A stretch of DNA of 62,923 bases from Candidatus Solibacter sp. (GTDB taxonomy: Bacteria > Acidobacteriota > Terriglobia > Bryobacterales > Bryobacteraceae). The translations under genes and the position numbers were made by a program. The stretch covers positions 1 to 62,923 of the forward strand of contig PNKE01000036.1 of assembly GCA_013822245.1 (NCBI GenBank), read 5' to 3'. Positions 18,242 to 26,569 of the stretch are shown in pieces (position 1 is the stretch's first letter; each line of letters begins with the position of its first letter). The notes beneath the pieces are model-generated. The model did no database searches. It saw only the letters and a list, made by a program, of their open reading frames with translations, and was not told where the DNA came from.

Positions 18242-18667
18242 TTAATCGAAACGGTGGCACTTCAGGCCGGGGAAGCGGCTGAAGCCGCCGTCGTCAGTGG
18301 CCAGGGTGCAGCCGTGTTCGATGGCCAGAGCGGCTAGCCAGGCATCGGGGATCAGGTTGCCCGTGGCCCGGGACTTGCGGCAGAGGGAGGTGAAGACCTC
18401 CCAGTGGCGGGCGCCCGGAGCGAGCGGGACGAAATTGGGTTGGGCGCGGACGGCGTCGACGTATTCCATGGCCTCGTCGAACGTGCAGGGCGGGTTGAAG
18501 ATCCGCGGCATGGTGACGACGCGCAGGAATCCGGAGAAGACCAGATCCGGGACGGCGAACGGCGCGGTGGAGTAGACGGTTTCGCGCCACCATGGAGCGA
18601 CGGCGGAGTGGCGAGGCGAGTCGGCGCGGAACGAGTGGACCAGTACATTCACATCAGCCAGGATCAC
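18242..18667 (-). CDS. VapC-type PIN-domain toxin
   Basis: A 141-residue PIN-domain ribonuclease, the toxin of a type II module. The conserved acidic residues of the metal site are in ILADVNVLVHSF near the N-terminus, VPDLVFSGFLRV, IPDAWLAALAIEHG and ATDDGGFSRF. The start is GTG at 18667, inside the last 14 bases of the antitoxin gene, which fits translational coupling. The length and the TxxRIF-like middle resemble the mycobacterial-type VapC subgroup. The longer frame to 18817 is the antitoxin gene read out of frame. Confidence 0.92.
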   Translation of the reverse strand: MILADVNVLVHSFRADSPRHSAVAPWWRETVYSTAPFAVPDLVFSGFLRVVTMPRIFNPPCTFDEAMEYVDAVRAQPNFVPLAPGARHWEVFTSLCRKSRATGNLIPDAWLAALAIEHGCTLATDDGGFSRFPGLKCHRFD

Positions 18668-18902
18668 GTTGACTCTCCATGAGTTCCAGCAACGCCGCGT
18701 TGCTGGACAGATCCACGCCTGACGCCAGTCCGGCGCCGTGGAAGACCGGCAGGCTGGGGCGATTGGCGGGGGCAGACTGAGTGCGCGACAGGCGTTCGCG
18801 GAGCGCATCCGATACAATTTCAGTGAGCGTCTGCCCGGTTTCGGCCGCCAGTTTCTTAGCGGCGGTCATGAGGCTGTCGTCCAGATTCATCGTCGTCCTC
18901 AT
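18654..18902 (-). CDS. VapB-type ribbon-helix-helix antitoxin
   Basis: An 82-residue antitoxin upstream of the PIN toxin. The N-terminal RHH fold MRTTMNLDDSLMTAAKKLAA followed by TLTEIVSDALRERL is characteristic of VapB. The C-terminal part is the expected toxin-binding tail. I chose the ATG at 18902 because an extended -10 (TGGTATGCT, 18910-18918) lies seven bases before it. The complex would bind the short intergenic region it shares with the EamA transporter, where repeats are visible. Confidence 0.9.
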   Translation of the reverse strand: MRTTMNLDDSLMTAAKKLAAETGQTLTEIVSDALRERLSRTQSAPANRPSLPVFHGAGLASGVDLSSNAALLELMESQRDPG

Positions 18903-18929
18903 ACATATCAGCATACCAGATATACATAT
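18901..18929. promoter_or_regulatory. Divergent VapBC/EamA control region with repeats
   Basis: The 29-base gap between the divergent genes holds an exact direct repeat ATACATAT (18901-18908 and 18922-18929, 21 bases apart, two helical turns). A nested inverted repeat ATATC-N9-GATAT spans 18905-18923. The vapB extended -10 (18910-18918, minus strand) sits between the repeats, and TATACA (18921-18926) is a -10-like hexamer for the transporter. This layout fits autorepression by VapB, which is inferred. Confidence 0.55.
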
Positions 18930-18931
18930 TT

Positions 18932-19765
18932 ATGCCAGCCAGACTCGCACTTGCGCTCGCCGCCGTTCTGTTCTCCACGGGCGGAGCCGCCATCAAGGCG
19001 ATCACGATGAACGCCTGGCAGACGGCCGGGTTGCGGTCGTTGATCGCGGCGTCGGTGCTGTTTGTCCTGCTGCCCGGCGCGCGGAAGGGGTGGCGGTGGC
19101 AGATTGCGGCTCCGGCGCTGGCCTACGCCTCGTGCCTGACGCTGTTCGTCCACGCCAACAAGATGACCACGTCGGCCAACGCCATCTTCCTCCAGGCGAC
19201 GGCGCCGGCGTGGCTGCTGTTGATCGGACCGTTGCTCTTGAAAGAGGCGGTCCGGCGGCGGGATTTGCTCTACGCGGCTCTGCTGGCCGCGGGCCTGGGT
19301 CTGTTTTTCGCGGGTGTTCCAGAGGGTCAGCAAACCGCGCCTAACCCCATGTTGGGAAATGCACTTGCGCTTCTCTCCGGGCTGGCCTGGGCGCTGACCA
19401 TCGCCGCCATCCGGTGGCAGGCGCGGGGGCGCAATGACTCGGGCTCGCTGGCCATCGTGGTGCTGGGCAACGCACTGACCGCGGCGCTGGCTCTGCCGAT
19501 GGCGTTCCCGGTTGGGGGTAGCGGGGCTGACTACGCCATCGTCGCTTACCTCGGCGTGTTCCAGGTGGGGCTGGCCTACATCTTCCTGACACGCGGGATG
19601 AAGCACGTGGAAGCGTTTGAGTCGTCGGCGATTCTGTTGCTCGAACCGGTGTTGAACCCGGTTTGGACATGGATCGTCCATGGCGAGCGGACGGGGGTGT
19701 TCGCCCTCATCGGGGCGGCGGTGATCATCGTGTCCACGCTATGGCACGCGCGGCGGGCGAGGTAG
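18932..19765 (+). CDS. EamA-family drug/metabolite (DMT) transporter
   Basis: A 277-residue inner-membrane protein with about ten hydrophobic helices arranged as two EamA repeats (about 5-130 and 140-270), the standard DMT-superfamily layout. The second repeat ends with the typical SSAILLLEPVLNPVWTWIV and HGERTGVFALIGAAVII. Such proteins export amino acids or metabolites, but the substrate cannot be predicted here. The start lies five bases after a TATACA hexamer, so it shares its control region with the divergent VapBC module. Confidence 0.9.
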   Translation: MPARLALALAAVLFSTGGAAIKAITMNAWQTAGLRSLIAASVLFVLLPGARKGWRWQIAAPALAYASCLTLFVHANKMTTSANAIFLQATAPAWLLLIGPLLLKEAVRRRDLLYAALLAAGLGLFFAGVPEGQQTAPNPMLGNALALLSGLAWALTIAAIRWQARGRNDSGSLAIVVLGNALTAALALPMAFPVGGSGADYAIVAYLGVFQVGLAYIFLTRGMKHVEAFESSAILLLEPVLNPVWTWIVHGERTGVFALIGAAVIIVSTLWHARRAR

Positions 19766-19775
19766 GCGATGAAAG

Positions 19776-22565
19776 TCAGCAGATCTCTTCGCCCGCCGCC
19801 AGGCGGGTGAAGACGGGGCGCAGACCGTCGAGAAACAGCGACAGCGCCTCGAACGCGGGCCTGCAGGCGGCTTCGTCTCCCGCCTTGGCGGCGCTCTCCA
19901 GCGCCGTGGCGGACTGGCGGCCCTGTTCGGAACCGAACTGGGCCAGCAGGCCCTTCAACTGGTGGGCGGCCGCGGAGACGGCGGCGAGGTCACCGCTATC
20001 GATGCCGGCGCCGCACTCGCCCAGCAGCCTCGGGTGCTCGTCGAGGAACAGCATGGCCAGTTCACCGAGCAGTTCGCGGTCTCCGCCGACGCGGTCAAGC
20101 GCCTGCGCATAGTCGATCGTTGACATTCGTTTGTCTGACGGTTGAGCCGACATCCCCATTGTGCCAGAAACTGGAATTTGCGACAGGAGGTTGTGGATTT
20201 CGTCGAGCAGAACTTCCATCCGCACGGGCTTACTGAGGTAGCTGTCCATTCCCGCCGTGAAGCAGAGGTCGCGGTCGCCGGGCATGGCGTGGGCGGTGAT
20301 GGCGATGATCGGGAGGTGGCGCGTGCTCCCCCTTTCGGACCGGCGGATGGCGCCGGCGGCTTCCAGTCCGTCCATTTCGGGCATCTGGACGTCCATGATG
20401 GCGAAATCAAAGGTCTGCTCGCGAGCCAGTTTGACGGCCTCGACGCCGTTACGGGCCAGCGTGGCGCGAATTCCGGCGCGATCGAACATGGCGAGGAAGA
20501 GCCGCTGGTTGACCGGATTGTCCTCGGCCAGCAGGCAGTGGACGGGGCGGTCGAAGCGTTTAGGGACGAGATGGTTCGTGGGACGGGGCAGGACGTCGTC
20601 GGCGGCCACGGGCAAAGGCAGGACGAAGCCGATATCGGCGCCCGGGCCGCCGGTGGCGCGGACGAAGACGCGCCCGCCCATGAGGTCGACCAGCTTTGAG
20701 CAGATGGAAAGGCCCAGGCCGGTGCCGCCGCGGCGGCGGGTATTCGAGCCATCGAGTTGGGTGAACGGGGCGAAGGCGTCCTGGACGCGGTGGGGCGGGA
20801 TGCCGATGCCGGAATCGCTGATGATGAAGCGGATGCGGGCGTCGCGGTTTTCGTAGCCGAGGCATTCCACCGAGAGGCGGACTTCGCCCGCGTCGGTGAA
20901 CTTGACGGCGTTGGCGAGCAGGTTGAGAAGGACCTGGCGGAGGCGGCTCCAGTCGCCCACCACGGTGCGGGGCAGATTCGGGGAAAACGTGACGTGGGCC
21001 GAGAGGTTCTTGGCCGCCGCCCGGTGGGTGATGGGTTTCATCAGGCTCTCGATCTCGGCCGCGAGGTCGAACGGCGCGGGGCGGAACTCGATGCGTCCTG
21101 CCTCCGCCTTCGAGAGATCGAGGATATCGTCGAGCAGCGTGAGCAGCGATTCGGCCGAGCTTTCCACCATCGTGAGGTATTCGCGCTGTTCCTCTGTCAG
21201 GCCGGTCATCAGCGCCAGCTCCGTCATGCCGAGGATGCCGTTCATCGGCGTTCGGATTTCGTGGCTGACGTTGGCCAGGAACTCGCTCTTGGCGGCGCTG
21301 GCCAGTTCGGCGCTGGCGGCCATCTCCTTGGCCCACTGGGTGGCTGATTCGAGAAACTCGTTGGTCTCGCGAAGTTGCTGCTCGCGCTTGACCTGCTCGG
21401 TGATGTCGCGGGCGATCTGCAGGACGAGGGTGGGCTGGCCGGGGCGGTCCACCAGCGAACTGGCCATTTCAAACCAGGCGACGCGGCCGGAGTTCAAGTG
21501 GTACTCGGCGACTTCGCGTTCGGGAAAGCAGCGCGCGTCATACCTTGCCCTGAACTGAGCGAGTTCATCCTGTTCATGGCCCGGCCACTGGCGGAGGATA
21601 TCGAGGAAAACCCGGCCATCGACGTGATTTCCGGGCAGACCAGCCATGCGGCGGAGCGCCGAATTGGATGCGGCGATCGACCCGGATGAATCGAGAAACA
21701 TCATCGCGTCGGCCACTGACTCCCAGACGGCCTCGAACTCGAGGGCCGACTCGGCCTGATGGCGCCTGGCCGTGATGGCGGAGGTTTCGTCAACTCCGGT
21801 CAACAGCGTGAAGCGCTGGGCGGGATCGTCGGCTGCCAGCGACGACGCCGACCAGGCGACGTGGATCGTGCGGCCATCGCGCGCGACCAGCGGCAGATTC
21901 CCCCGCTCGACCCGTTCGTTGGCAAGCGCGTCGGCAAGCAGCGCTTCGCCGGCCCCGCGCGCCCCGGCGCTCACCAGCGCGGCGGTGAATTTGCGTCCCG
22001 CCACCTCGGAGATATGGAAGCCGGTCAACCGCTCGCAGGCGCGGTTCCAGCGCACCACGGCGCCGTCCTGGCCGATGACGATGAGCAGCGCGTCGGTGGT
22101 ATCGAAAAGCGCCTGGATGAAGTCGCGCTGGCGCGCCAGGTCTACTTCCACCTCGCGCTCCCTGGTGATGTCGCGCACCGCGACCGTGATCACCCTTCCG
22201 GCGCCGGGCGCGTCGCAGGCCGCCACGTTCATCAATCCGATGCCGCCTTCCGGCCGGTGCGGCAGCGTGAACGGGACCTCCAGTGCGACCGCCTCGCCGG
22301 CCAGCGCCCGCTGCTGCTGTATCAGTATCTGTTCGGATACGTGAGGCGGGAAGAAGTCCGGCGGTTGCAGGCCGATGAGTTGCTCCGCCGGGCGCCCCAT
22401 CCGTTCGGCGAGGGTCCTGTTGGCGTAGACAACGCCGCGGTCGGGCATGTAGGCGAAGACGCTGATGGGCAACGCGTCCAGAAGCGCGCCCAGTTCAGGC
22501 GAGTGCGGATGGACGCCCGGCTGCGGCCGGTTGAGCCAGTTCCACCCGCTTGAGCGCTCAGTCAA
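19776..22565 (-). CDS. Soluble hybrid sensor histidine kinase (PAS x3 - HisKA - HATPase - REC - HPt)
   Basis: A 929-residue cytoplasmic phosphorelay protein with no membrane helix. Three PAS domains occupy about 25-135, 145-262 and 272-392, the first two ending in V-D/R-D-I-T-like segments. The HisKA phospho-acceptor is His435 in ANVSHEIRTPMNG. ATPase boxes are LLNLLANAVKF, SDSGIGIPP (584-590) and GTGLGLS (614-620). A receiver domain has Asp725 in AIMDVQMPEMDG. A C-terminal HPt domain has His868 in AAHQLKGLLAQFG. The start is TTG at 22565 with AGGAGGG about ten bases ahead. There is no linked output regulator, so its partner is elsewhere. Confidence 0.94.
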   Translation of the reverse strand: MTERSSGWNWLNRPQPGVHPHSPELGALLDALPISVFAYMPDRGVVYANRTLAERMGRPAEQLIGLQPPDFFPPHVSEQILIQQQRALAGEAVALEVPFTLPHRPEGGIGLMNVAACDAPGAGRVITVAVRDITREREVEVDLARQRDFIQALFDTTDALLIVIGQDGAVVRWNRACERLTGFHISEVAGRKFTAALVSAGARGAGEALLADALANERVERGNLPLVARDGRTIHVAWSASSLAADDPAQRFTLLTGVDETSAITARRHQAESALEFEAVWESVADAMMFLDSSGSIAASNSALRRMAGLPGNHVDGRVFLDILRQWPGHEQDELAQFRARYDARCFPEREVAEYHLNSGRVAWFEMASSLVDRPGQPTLVLQIARDITEQVKREQQLRETNEFLESATQWAKEMAASAELASAAKSEFLANVSHEIRTPMNGILGMTELALMTGLTEEQREYLTMVESSAESLLTLLDDILDLSKAEAGRIEFRPAPFDLAAEIESLMKPITHRAAAKNLSAHVTFSPNLPRTVVGDWSRLRQVLLNLLANAVKFTDAGEVRLSVECLGYENRDARIRFIISDSGIGIPPHRVQDAFAPFTQLDGSNTRRRGGTGLGLSICSKLVDLMGGRVFVRATGGPGADIGFVLPLPVAADDVLPRPTNHLVPKRFDRPVHCLLAEDNPVNQRLFLAMFDRAGIRATLARNGVEAVKLAREQTFDFAIMDVQMPEMDGLEAAGAIRRSERGSTRHLPIIAITAHAMPGDRDLCFTAGMDSYLSKPVRMEVLLDEIHNLLSQIPVSGTMGMSAQPSDKRMSTIDYAQALDRVGGDRELLGELAMLFLDEHPRLLGECGAGIDSGDLAAVSAAAHQLKGLLAQFGSEQGRQSATALESAAKAGDEAACRPAFEALSLFLDGLRPVFTRLAAGEEIC

Positions 22566-22581
22566 TGCGGCCCGCTCCCTC

Positions 22582-23229
22582 CTAGATCGTCTTCACGCGA
22601 AGTTTGCGGAACTCGACCCGGGTTCCGTGGCCGAGCAGTCCGATGTGGCCCGACGTCCGGGCCAGGCCGGGGTGCCGGGCCAGAATCTTCGGGTCAGTGA
22701 TCCTGGACAGGTCGGCGTCGGTGATCAGTTCGCCGTTGAGAGTGACCCGGATGATGCGCTTTTCCGCGTGGATTTCGAATCTGTTCCATTCGCCCGCGGG
22801 CTTGACGAAGCCCCGGCGGGCGGCGGCGACATCATAGACCGAACCGGTGTACTGGCCCGGTTTGAGGTCTTTGTACATCGGGCCGTTGTCGTCGAGCACC
22901 TGGATTTCCATGCCCACGAACGCCGCGTCGCCCTCGAACGGCGCGCGGATGCCGATGCCGTTGTTACCCCCCGCCCAGAGGCGCCATTCGAGGCGGAGGA
23001 TGAAGTCGGCGTATTCGGCTTCGGTGAACAGGTTGCCGCCGCCGTCGCGCGGGCAGACGAGGATACCGTCCTCGACAACGTATCCGCGGCCGCGTCCGCG
23101 GATCAGCCGCCAGCCCTCCAGCGTCTTGCCGTCGAAGATCCGCTTGAAGCCCGGTTCAGCGCCGCCCGCGAGCGCGGGCAGCATCGCCGCCGATGAAACA
23201 AACTGGCGCCGGGTGGTTCTGAAGTTCAT
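22582..23229 (-). CDS. Secreted DUF1080 (3-keto-disaccharide hydrolase-type) protein
   Basis: A 215-residue exported protein. The N-terminus [20 protein letters not shown] is Tat-like (RRQFV). The DUF1080 concanavalin-like fold begins at [18 protein letters not shown] and contains FILRLEWRL, the [11 protein letters not shown] loop, GMEIQVLDD and [21 protein letters not shown]1080 proteins have been linked to hydrolysis of 3-keto-glycosides, so a carbohydrate role is likely but not proven for this one. It overlaps the end of the AGE epimerase gene by four bases and forms a two-gene secreted carbohydrate unit with it. Confidence 0.92.
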   Translation of the reverse strand: MNFRTTRRQFVSSAAMLPALAGGAEPGFKRIFDGKTLEGWRLIRGRGRGYVVEDGILVCPRDGGGNLFTEAEYADFILRLEWRLWAGGNNGIGIRAPFEGDAAFVGMEIQVLDDNGPMYKDLKPGQYTGSVYDVAAARRGFVKPAGEWNRFEIHAEKRIIRVTLNGELITDADLSRITDPKILARHPGLARTSGHIGLLGHGTRVEFRKLRVKTI

Positions 23230-24494
23230 TTTGACGCTCCGAACGATTCGATCAGGCTGATAGCTTCAATCATGGCACGGCCGTTGTGATATCCGCCCTT
23301 CCAGGCATGGGCCTTGTTGCCCGATTGCCGCAGACCTTCGTCGACGCTTTCCCACCACTCGCCGTTCACACGGTCGATGTGATGGCCGTCGATGAACCGC
23401 CAGGTCTTCTCGAAGACGTCCAGGTACTGGGGGTCGCGGGTCAACTTATACATCATCAGCGCGCTGACAAGCGCTTCCGACTGCACCCACCAGCTCTTGA
23501 AACGCCCGCTGGCGGGCTGGCGGAACCAGCCCCAATACCAGAATCCGCCATCCTTCGGGTCCCAGCCGTACTTCATCGAATAGGCGAAGTTTTCACGGAA
23601 GAAATCGAGGTACGGGGCGACGGGCAGCCCGGCCGCATCCGCGGCATCGGCCAGCAGCCAGATATTTTCCAGATCGTGCCCGTAGCTCACGCGCGCCGCG
23701 TTGCCCTCCAACACCGGCGTCCAGTCGCGCCTGTACTGATCGGTGCAGGCGGTAATGGATTTGCGGACGACGGCGTTGCTTTCAATCGACATCAATTCAA
23801 TGAGACGGGTCCGCGCCAGCGGCAGTTTCGAGGCGCGGTAAAAGGTGGTCATGGCCTCCATCAGATGGAGGTGCGTGTTCATCAGCTTGTAGTCGCCGGG
23901 GGCGGACATATAGCTGGGCCCGTCGCCGGGCGACCAGTCCTCATTGAAAAATTCGATATATCCGCCAAACTGCTTGTCGTGGGCCTTCTGTTCCAGCAGG
24001 TTGAAATACTTGACCGCGAAATCGAGGACGTCCCTGCGCCCCGACGCCAGCGCGTATTCCGAAATCGCATACAGCGCGAACGACTGGCCGTACAAATGGA
24101 TCTTCGGCTGTGTCTTCGTATCGCCGGCCGCATCCACGCTCCACGCAAATCCGCCATGCTTCTGGTTCCACATCTTCGCCAGCATGAACCGGTAGCCGTG
24201 GTCCGCGGCCGCCAGCAGTTGCTTCCTGTCGCCATAGCCGGCGCGGGCGGCGCGGGCAAACAGCCACACCGTGCGCGACTGCGTCACCAGCGCCTTCGGC
24301 CCGTCGCCCTGGTCCTCGCCATTGGGCCCGAACCGGATCTTGTATCCGCCGTGGGTCTTGTCGATCGACTTCGACAGCCAGAAGTTCAGAATGTTGCCGT
24401 TCAGCGTCGTCTTCAACGCCGGGATGTAACTCTCCGGCGGCGCGGCGCCCACGGGAAGCAGGCAAAGAAGGAGGATGATCAGGGGCCTGTCCAT
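23226..24494 (-). CDS. Secreted AGE-family epimerase/isomerase (N-acylglucosamine 2-epimerase fold)
   Basis: A 422-residue (alpha/alpha)6-barrel sugar epimerase with a signal peptide ([20 protein letters not shown]). Aromatic and histidine-rich barrel motifs include [39 protein letters not shown]-like [29 protein letters not shown] and [15 protein letters not shown]. The family covers N-acylglucosamine 2-epimerase, cellobiose 2-epimerase and mannose isomerase, and an exported version suggests action on extracytoplasmic sugars. I chose the ATG at 24494. A TATCAT hexamer is six bases ahead, and the longer frame to 24545 has no ribosome site. It is coupled to the DUF1080 gene by ATGA. Confidence 0.9.
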   Translation of the reverse strand: MDRPLIILLLCLLPVGAAPPESYIPALKTTLNGNILNFWLSKSIDKTHGGYKIRFGPNGEDQGDGPKALVTQSRTVWLFARAARAGYGDRKQLLAAADHGYRFMLAKMWNQKHGGFAWSVDAAGDTKTQPKIHLYGQSFALYAISEYALASGRRDVLDFAVKYFNLLEQKAHDKQFGGYIEFFNEDWSPGDGPSYMSAPGDYKLMNTHLHLMEAMTTFYRASKLPLARTRLIELMSIESNAVVRKSITACTDQYRRDWTPVLEGNAARVSYGHDLENIWLLADAADAAGLPVAPYLDFFRENFAYSMKYGWDPKDGGFWYWGWFRQPASGRFKSWWVQSEALVSALMMYKLTRDPQYLDVFEKTWRFIDGHHIDRVNGEWWESVDEGLRQSGNKAHAWKGGYHNGRAMIEAISLIESFGASK

Positions 24495-24500
24495 GGGTAA

Positions 24501-24506
24501 ATGATA
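24501..24506 (-). promoter_or_regulatory. -10-like TATCAT before the AGE epimerase
   Basis: On the minus strand TATCAT ends six bases before the ATG at 24494, with no Shine-Dalgarno between. No good -35 is visible. Confidence 0.4.
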
Positions 24507-24537
24507 GCGCGGTACCGGCTTACGCCAGACCGCTTCC

Positions 24538-24963
24538 GTGTTCACTTTTCAAACCGCGGGCGCCGTTTTCCGGCACACGGCTGAACAGCCCGAAGACATG
24601 CGCCTGTTCCAGATCTGGATCCATCTGGAACGGACGGGCCTGGAACCGGGCTACGGACAGACGGCGTTTTCGCCGGAGGATTTGCAGAACAGGCCGCGGG
24701 TGATTGCGTCCAGAGACGCCCGCGGAGGCGCGGTGACGATCCATCAGGATGCCGCGGTTCCCGCGGGACGGCTGGAGGCGGGCAGCACGGTCGAGTACCC
24801 GATTGTAGAAGGCCGCGGCGTGTGGCTGCAGGTGGCCGGCGGCGAAGTGACGGCAAACGGCGAAAGGTTGAAGGGCGGCGACGCGCGTGCGCTGGAACGG
24901 GAATCGCTGCCGCGGATTGAGGCCGTCGCACAGGCGGAGGTCTTGCTCTTCGACCGGCAGTGG
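24538..24963 (+). pseudogene. 5'-truncated pirin (quercetinase-like bicupin) relic
   Basis: The frame aligns with the second half of pirin/YhhW-type bicupins: QTAGAVFRHTAEQPEDMRLFQ, then IWIHLERTGLEPGYGQ, DGS-like DARGGAVTIHQDAA, and the closing VWLQVAGGEVTANGERL and AEVLLFDR. The first cupin, which holds the metal-binding histidines (about 110 residues), is missing. An in-frame TAG lies at 24505-24507, just upstream. No stop separates it from the SDR gene, so the frame runs on into it. I read this as a dead remnant left by a deletion or insertion at the junction with the AGE gene. Confidence 0.75.
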
Positions 24964-24992
24964 AGCGGGACCTTCCGGGTCAGCCACTCCGG

Positions 24993-25008
24993 CCCTGTCC
25001 GGACAGGG
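24993..25008. promoter_or_regulatory. 16-bp perfect palindrome upstream of the SDR promoter
   Basis: CCCTGTCC-GGACAGGG is a gap-free perfect palindrome, 27 bases ahead of the extended -10 at 25035-25043. It is a plausible dimer-binding operator for an unlinked regulator. It is followed by a T-rich stretch and could alternatively be the terminator hairpin left over from the pirin gene. Confidence 0.45.
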
Positions 25009-25034
25009 TTTGACCTTTCCTTTACTTCCTCGTG

Positions 25035-25043
25035 TGGTATCCT
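25035..25043 (+). promoter_or_regulatory. Extended -10 TGGTATCCT for the SDR gene
   Basis: TGG-TATCCT has the same form as the elements before scpA and vapB, but here it leaves a leader of about 75 bases and an AAAGGA ribosome site before the ATG at 25126. The upstream TTGACC (25010) is too far away (22 bases) to be a standard -35. Confidence 0.4.
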
Positions 25044-25125
25044 CGAACGCATCCAACCGGTGACTCTGGGAATCTGTCGTGGTCTCAGCGATCAGCGGCC
25101 GTTCGGAGGCGAAAGGACCACACGC

Positions 25126-26025
25126 ATGACGAATATACTCATCACCGGATGTAGTTCCGGCATCGGCCTGGCTACGGCACTCTCCCTGGCGAAGGCTGGG
25201 CACAGAGTCTACGCCACGATGCGCAATCCGGAGAAATCGGCCGAACTGGCCATCAGAGCGGCCAGCGACGGGCTGCAACTCACGGTCCACAAACTGGACG
25301 TCAACTCGTGCCAGTCAGTGGAGCAGTGTTTTGAGTCGATCTCTCAGCAAGGCGCACAGATCGATGTCCTGATCAACAATGCCGGCATCGAGCGCCACGG
25401 CTCAACCGAGGAACTCTGCCTGGATGACTTCCGGTCCATCATGGAGACCAACTACTTCGGAGCGATCAGGTGCATCCAAAAGGTCCTGCCGGCGATGCGG
25501 CAACGGCGCAACGGCTGCATCATCAACGTGACTTCGGTGGCCGGCAAGATCGCCGCGTCTCCGCTCGGCGCCTACGCGGCCTCGAAGCACGCTCTGGAGG
25601 CTTTGAGCGAGACCCTGGCGCAGGAGATGCAGCCGTTCGGAGTGCGGGTCCACATTGTGCAGCCCGGAATCATCGACACGCCGCTGGCGCACGCGCTCAA
25701 GCAGCCGCCTCCGACGAAATACAGACATATCGCCCACCTGGCCTCACTCTTCCGCGCATCGCTTCAGCACCCCACGCCGCCCGCGGTGGTCGCGGAAGTG
25801 ATCAAGGAAGTCTTCGAGAGCGGGACATGGAAGCTCCGGCACACCGCGGGGCCGGACGCCGCACCATTCCTCGCGTGGCGCGCATCGATGAGCGACGAAG
25901 AGTGGACCGGGTTCAACACCCTCGACACGGCCAGTTTCCGCGACCGGGTGCGGCAGGACTTCGGTCTCGAACTGGATCTGGGTGCGGTGGATGCCGAACC
26001 GCGGACCACGATCGCGGCCGATTGA
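25126..26025 (+). CDS. Short-chain dehydrogenase/reductase (classical SDR)
   Basis: A 299-residue NAD(P)-dependent oxidoreductase. The Rossmann motif ILITGCSSGIGLATALSLAK is at the N-terminus, the NNAGIERHG motif follows, and the catalytic tetrad region includes INVTSVAGKIAASPLGAY-AASKHAL (Ser, Tyr, Lys). The variable C-terminal part, with PPPTKYRHIAHLASLFRAS, is like the long 17-beta-hydroxysteroid-type SDRs. The substrate is not predictable. I chose the ATG at 25126 because it has an AAAGGA site and starts the Rossmann fold. The upstream in-frame extension is pirin relic plus leader. Confidence 0.92.
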   Translation: MTNILITGCSSGIGLATALSLAKAGHRVYATMRNPEKSAELAIRAASDGLQLTVHKLDVNSCQSVEQCFESISQQGAQIDVLINNAGIERHGSTEELCLDDFRSIMETNYFGAIRCIQKVLPAMRQRRNGCIINVTSVAGKIAASPLGAYAASKHALEALSETLAQEMQPFGVRVHIVQPGIIDTPLAHALKQPPPTKYRHIAHLASLFRASLQHPTPPAVVAEVIKEVFESGTWKLRHTAGPDAAPFLAWRASMSDEEWTGFNTLDTASFRDRVRQDFGLELDLGAVDAEPRTTIAAD

Positions 26026-26175
26026 GGTCATTGAAACCCAACACCAATTGAGGGGTGACAAGCGAGTCCGTTGGCGGCCCTCGCGCCCTTTGTGGGCAGG
26101 GGCGGCTAAGGAATATGAGTTCAGGCGGCGATCGGCGAAGTGGCGGCAAACGACGCCCTTCCCGCAAGCAGGAGT

Positions 26176-26559
26176 TTAGGCCGCGAGAGCGTCAACTTGA
26201 GAAAGCAGGTTCGCGAGGATCTTCCTTGTCCTATCAGAGGAGAGGACCTCGCGAAGCTGCGTCTCGAACTCCGCCTCAGTTCGGATCAGCACTGTCTTGC
26301 CGCCGATCTCGGCCGTCATCGGATAAAGTTCGGGCGGGTGAGTGATACTGAACAGTTGAAACCGGTAGCCGCCAAGCGAAGGAGCCACGATCTCGAATGC
26401 GTGTCGAAGATCGGACCCGACCGGGAATGTCACCAGTTCCGCCATCAGCTTTCCAGAACTCTTCGTGCCCAGGAGCCGGGCCTGCTCCCGAAGTACTGAC
26501 AGCGGAGTGGCCCTGTCATCGAAGCCGGTCAAGACCGGCCAGAGATCGCCAACGATCAT
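26176..26559 (-). CDS. Small hypothetical protein coupled to an EEP nuclease
   Basis: A 127-residue protein I do not recognise. It begins MIVGDLWPVLTGFDDRATPL and contains LMAELVTFPVGSDLRHAFEIV and PELYPMTAEIGGKTVLIRTE. It ends in a predicted helix (RTRKILANLLSQVDALAA). It is soluble, mixed alpha/beta and slightly acidic, with no signal peptide. It follows the nuclease gene with almost no gap. A GTG at 26568 is an alternative start, but GAGG about nine bases before the ATG at 26559 favours the latter. Coding GC looks lower than in neighbours, which suggests acquisition together with the nuclease. A partner, inhibitor or specificity factor role is possible but unsupported. Confidence 0.7.
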   Translation of the reverse strand: MIVGDLWPVLTGFDDRATPLSVLREQARLLGTKSSGKLMAELVTFPVGSDLRHAFEIVAPSLGGYRFQLFSITHPPELYPMTAEIGGKTVLIRTEAEFETQLREVLSSDRTRKILANLLSQVDALAA

Positions 26560-26569
26560 AACCCTCACC

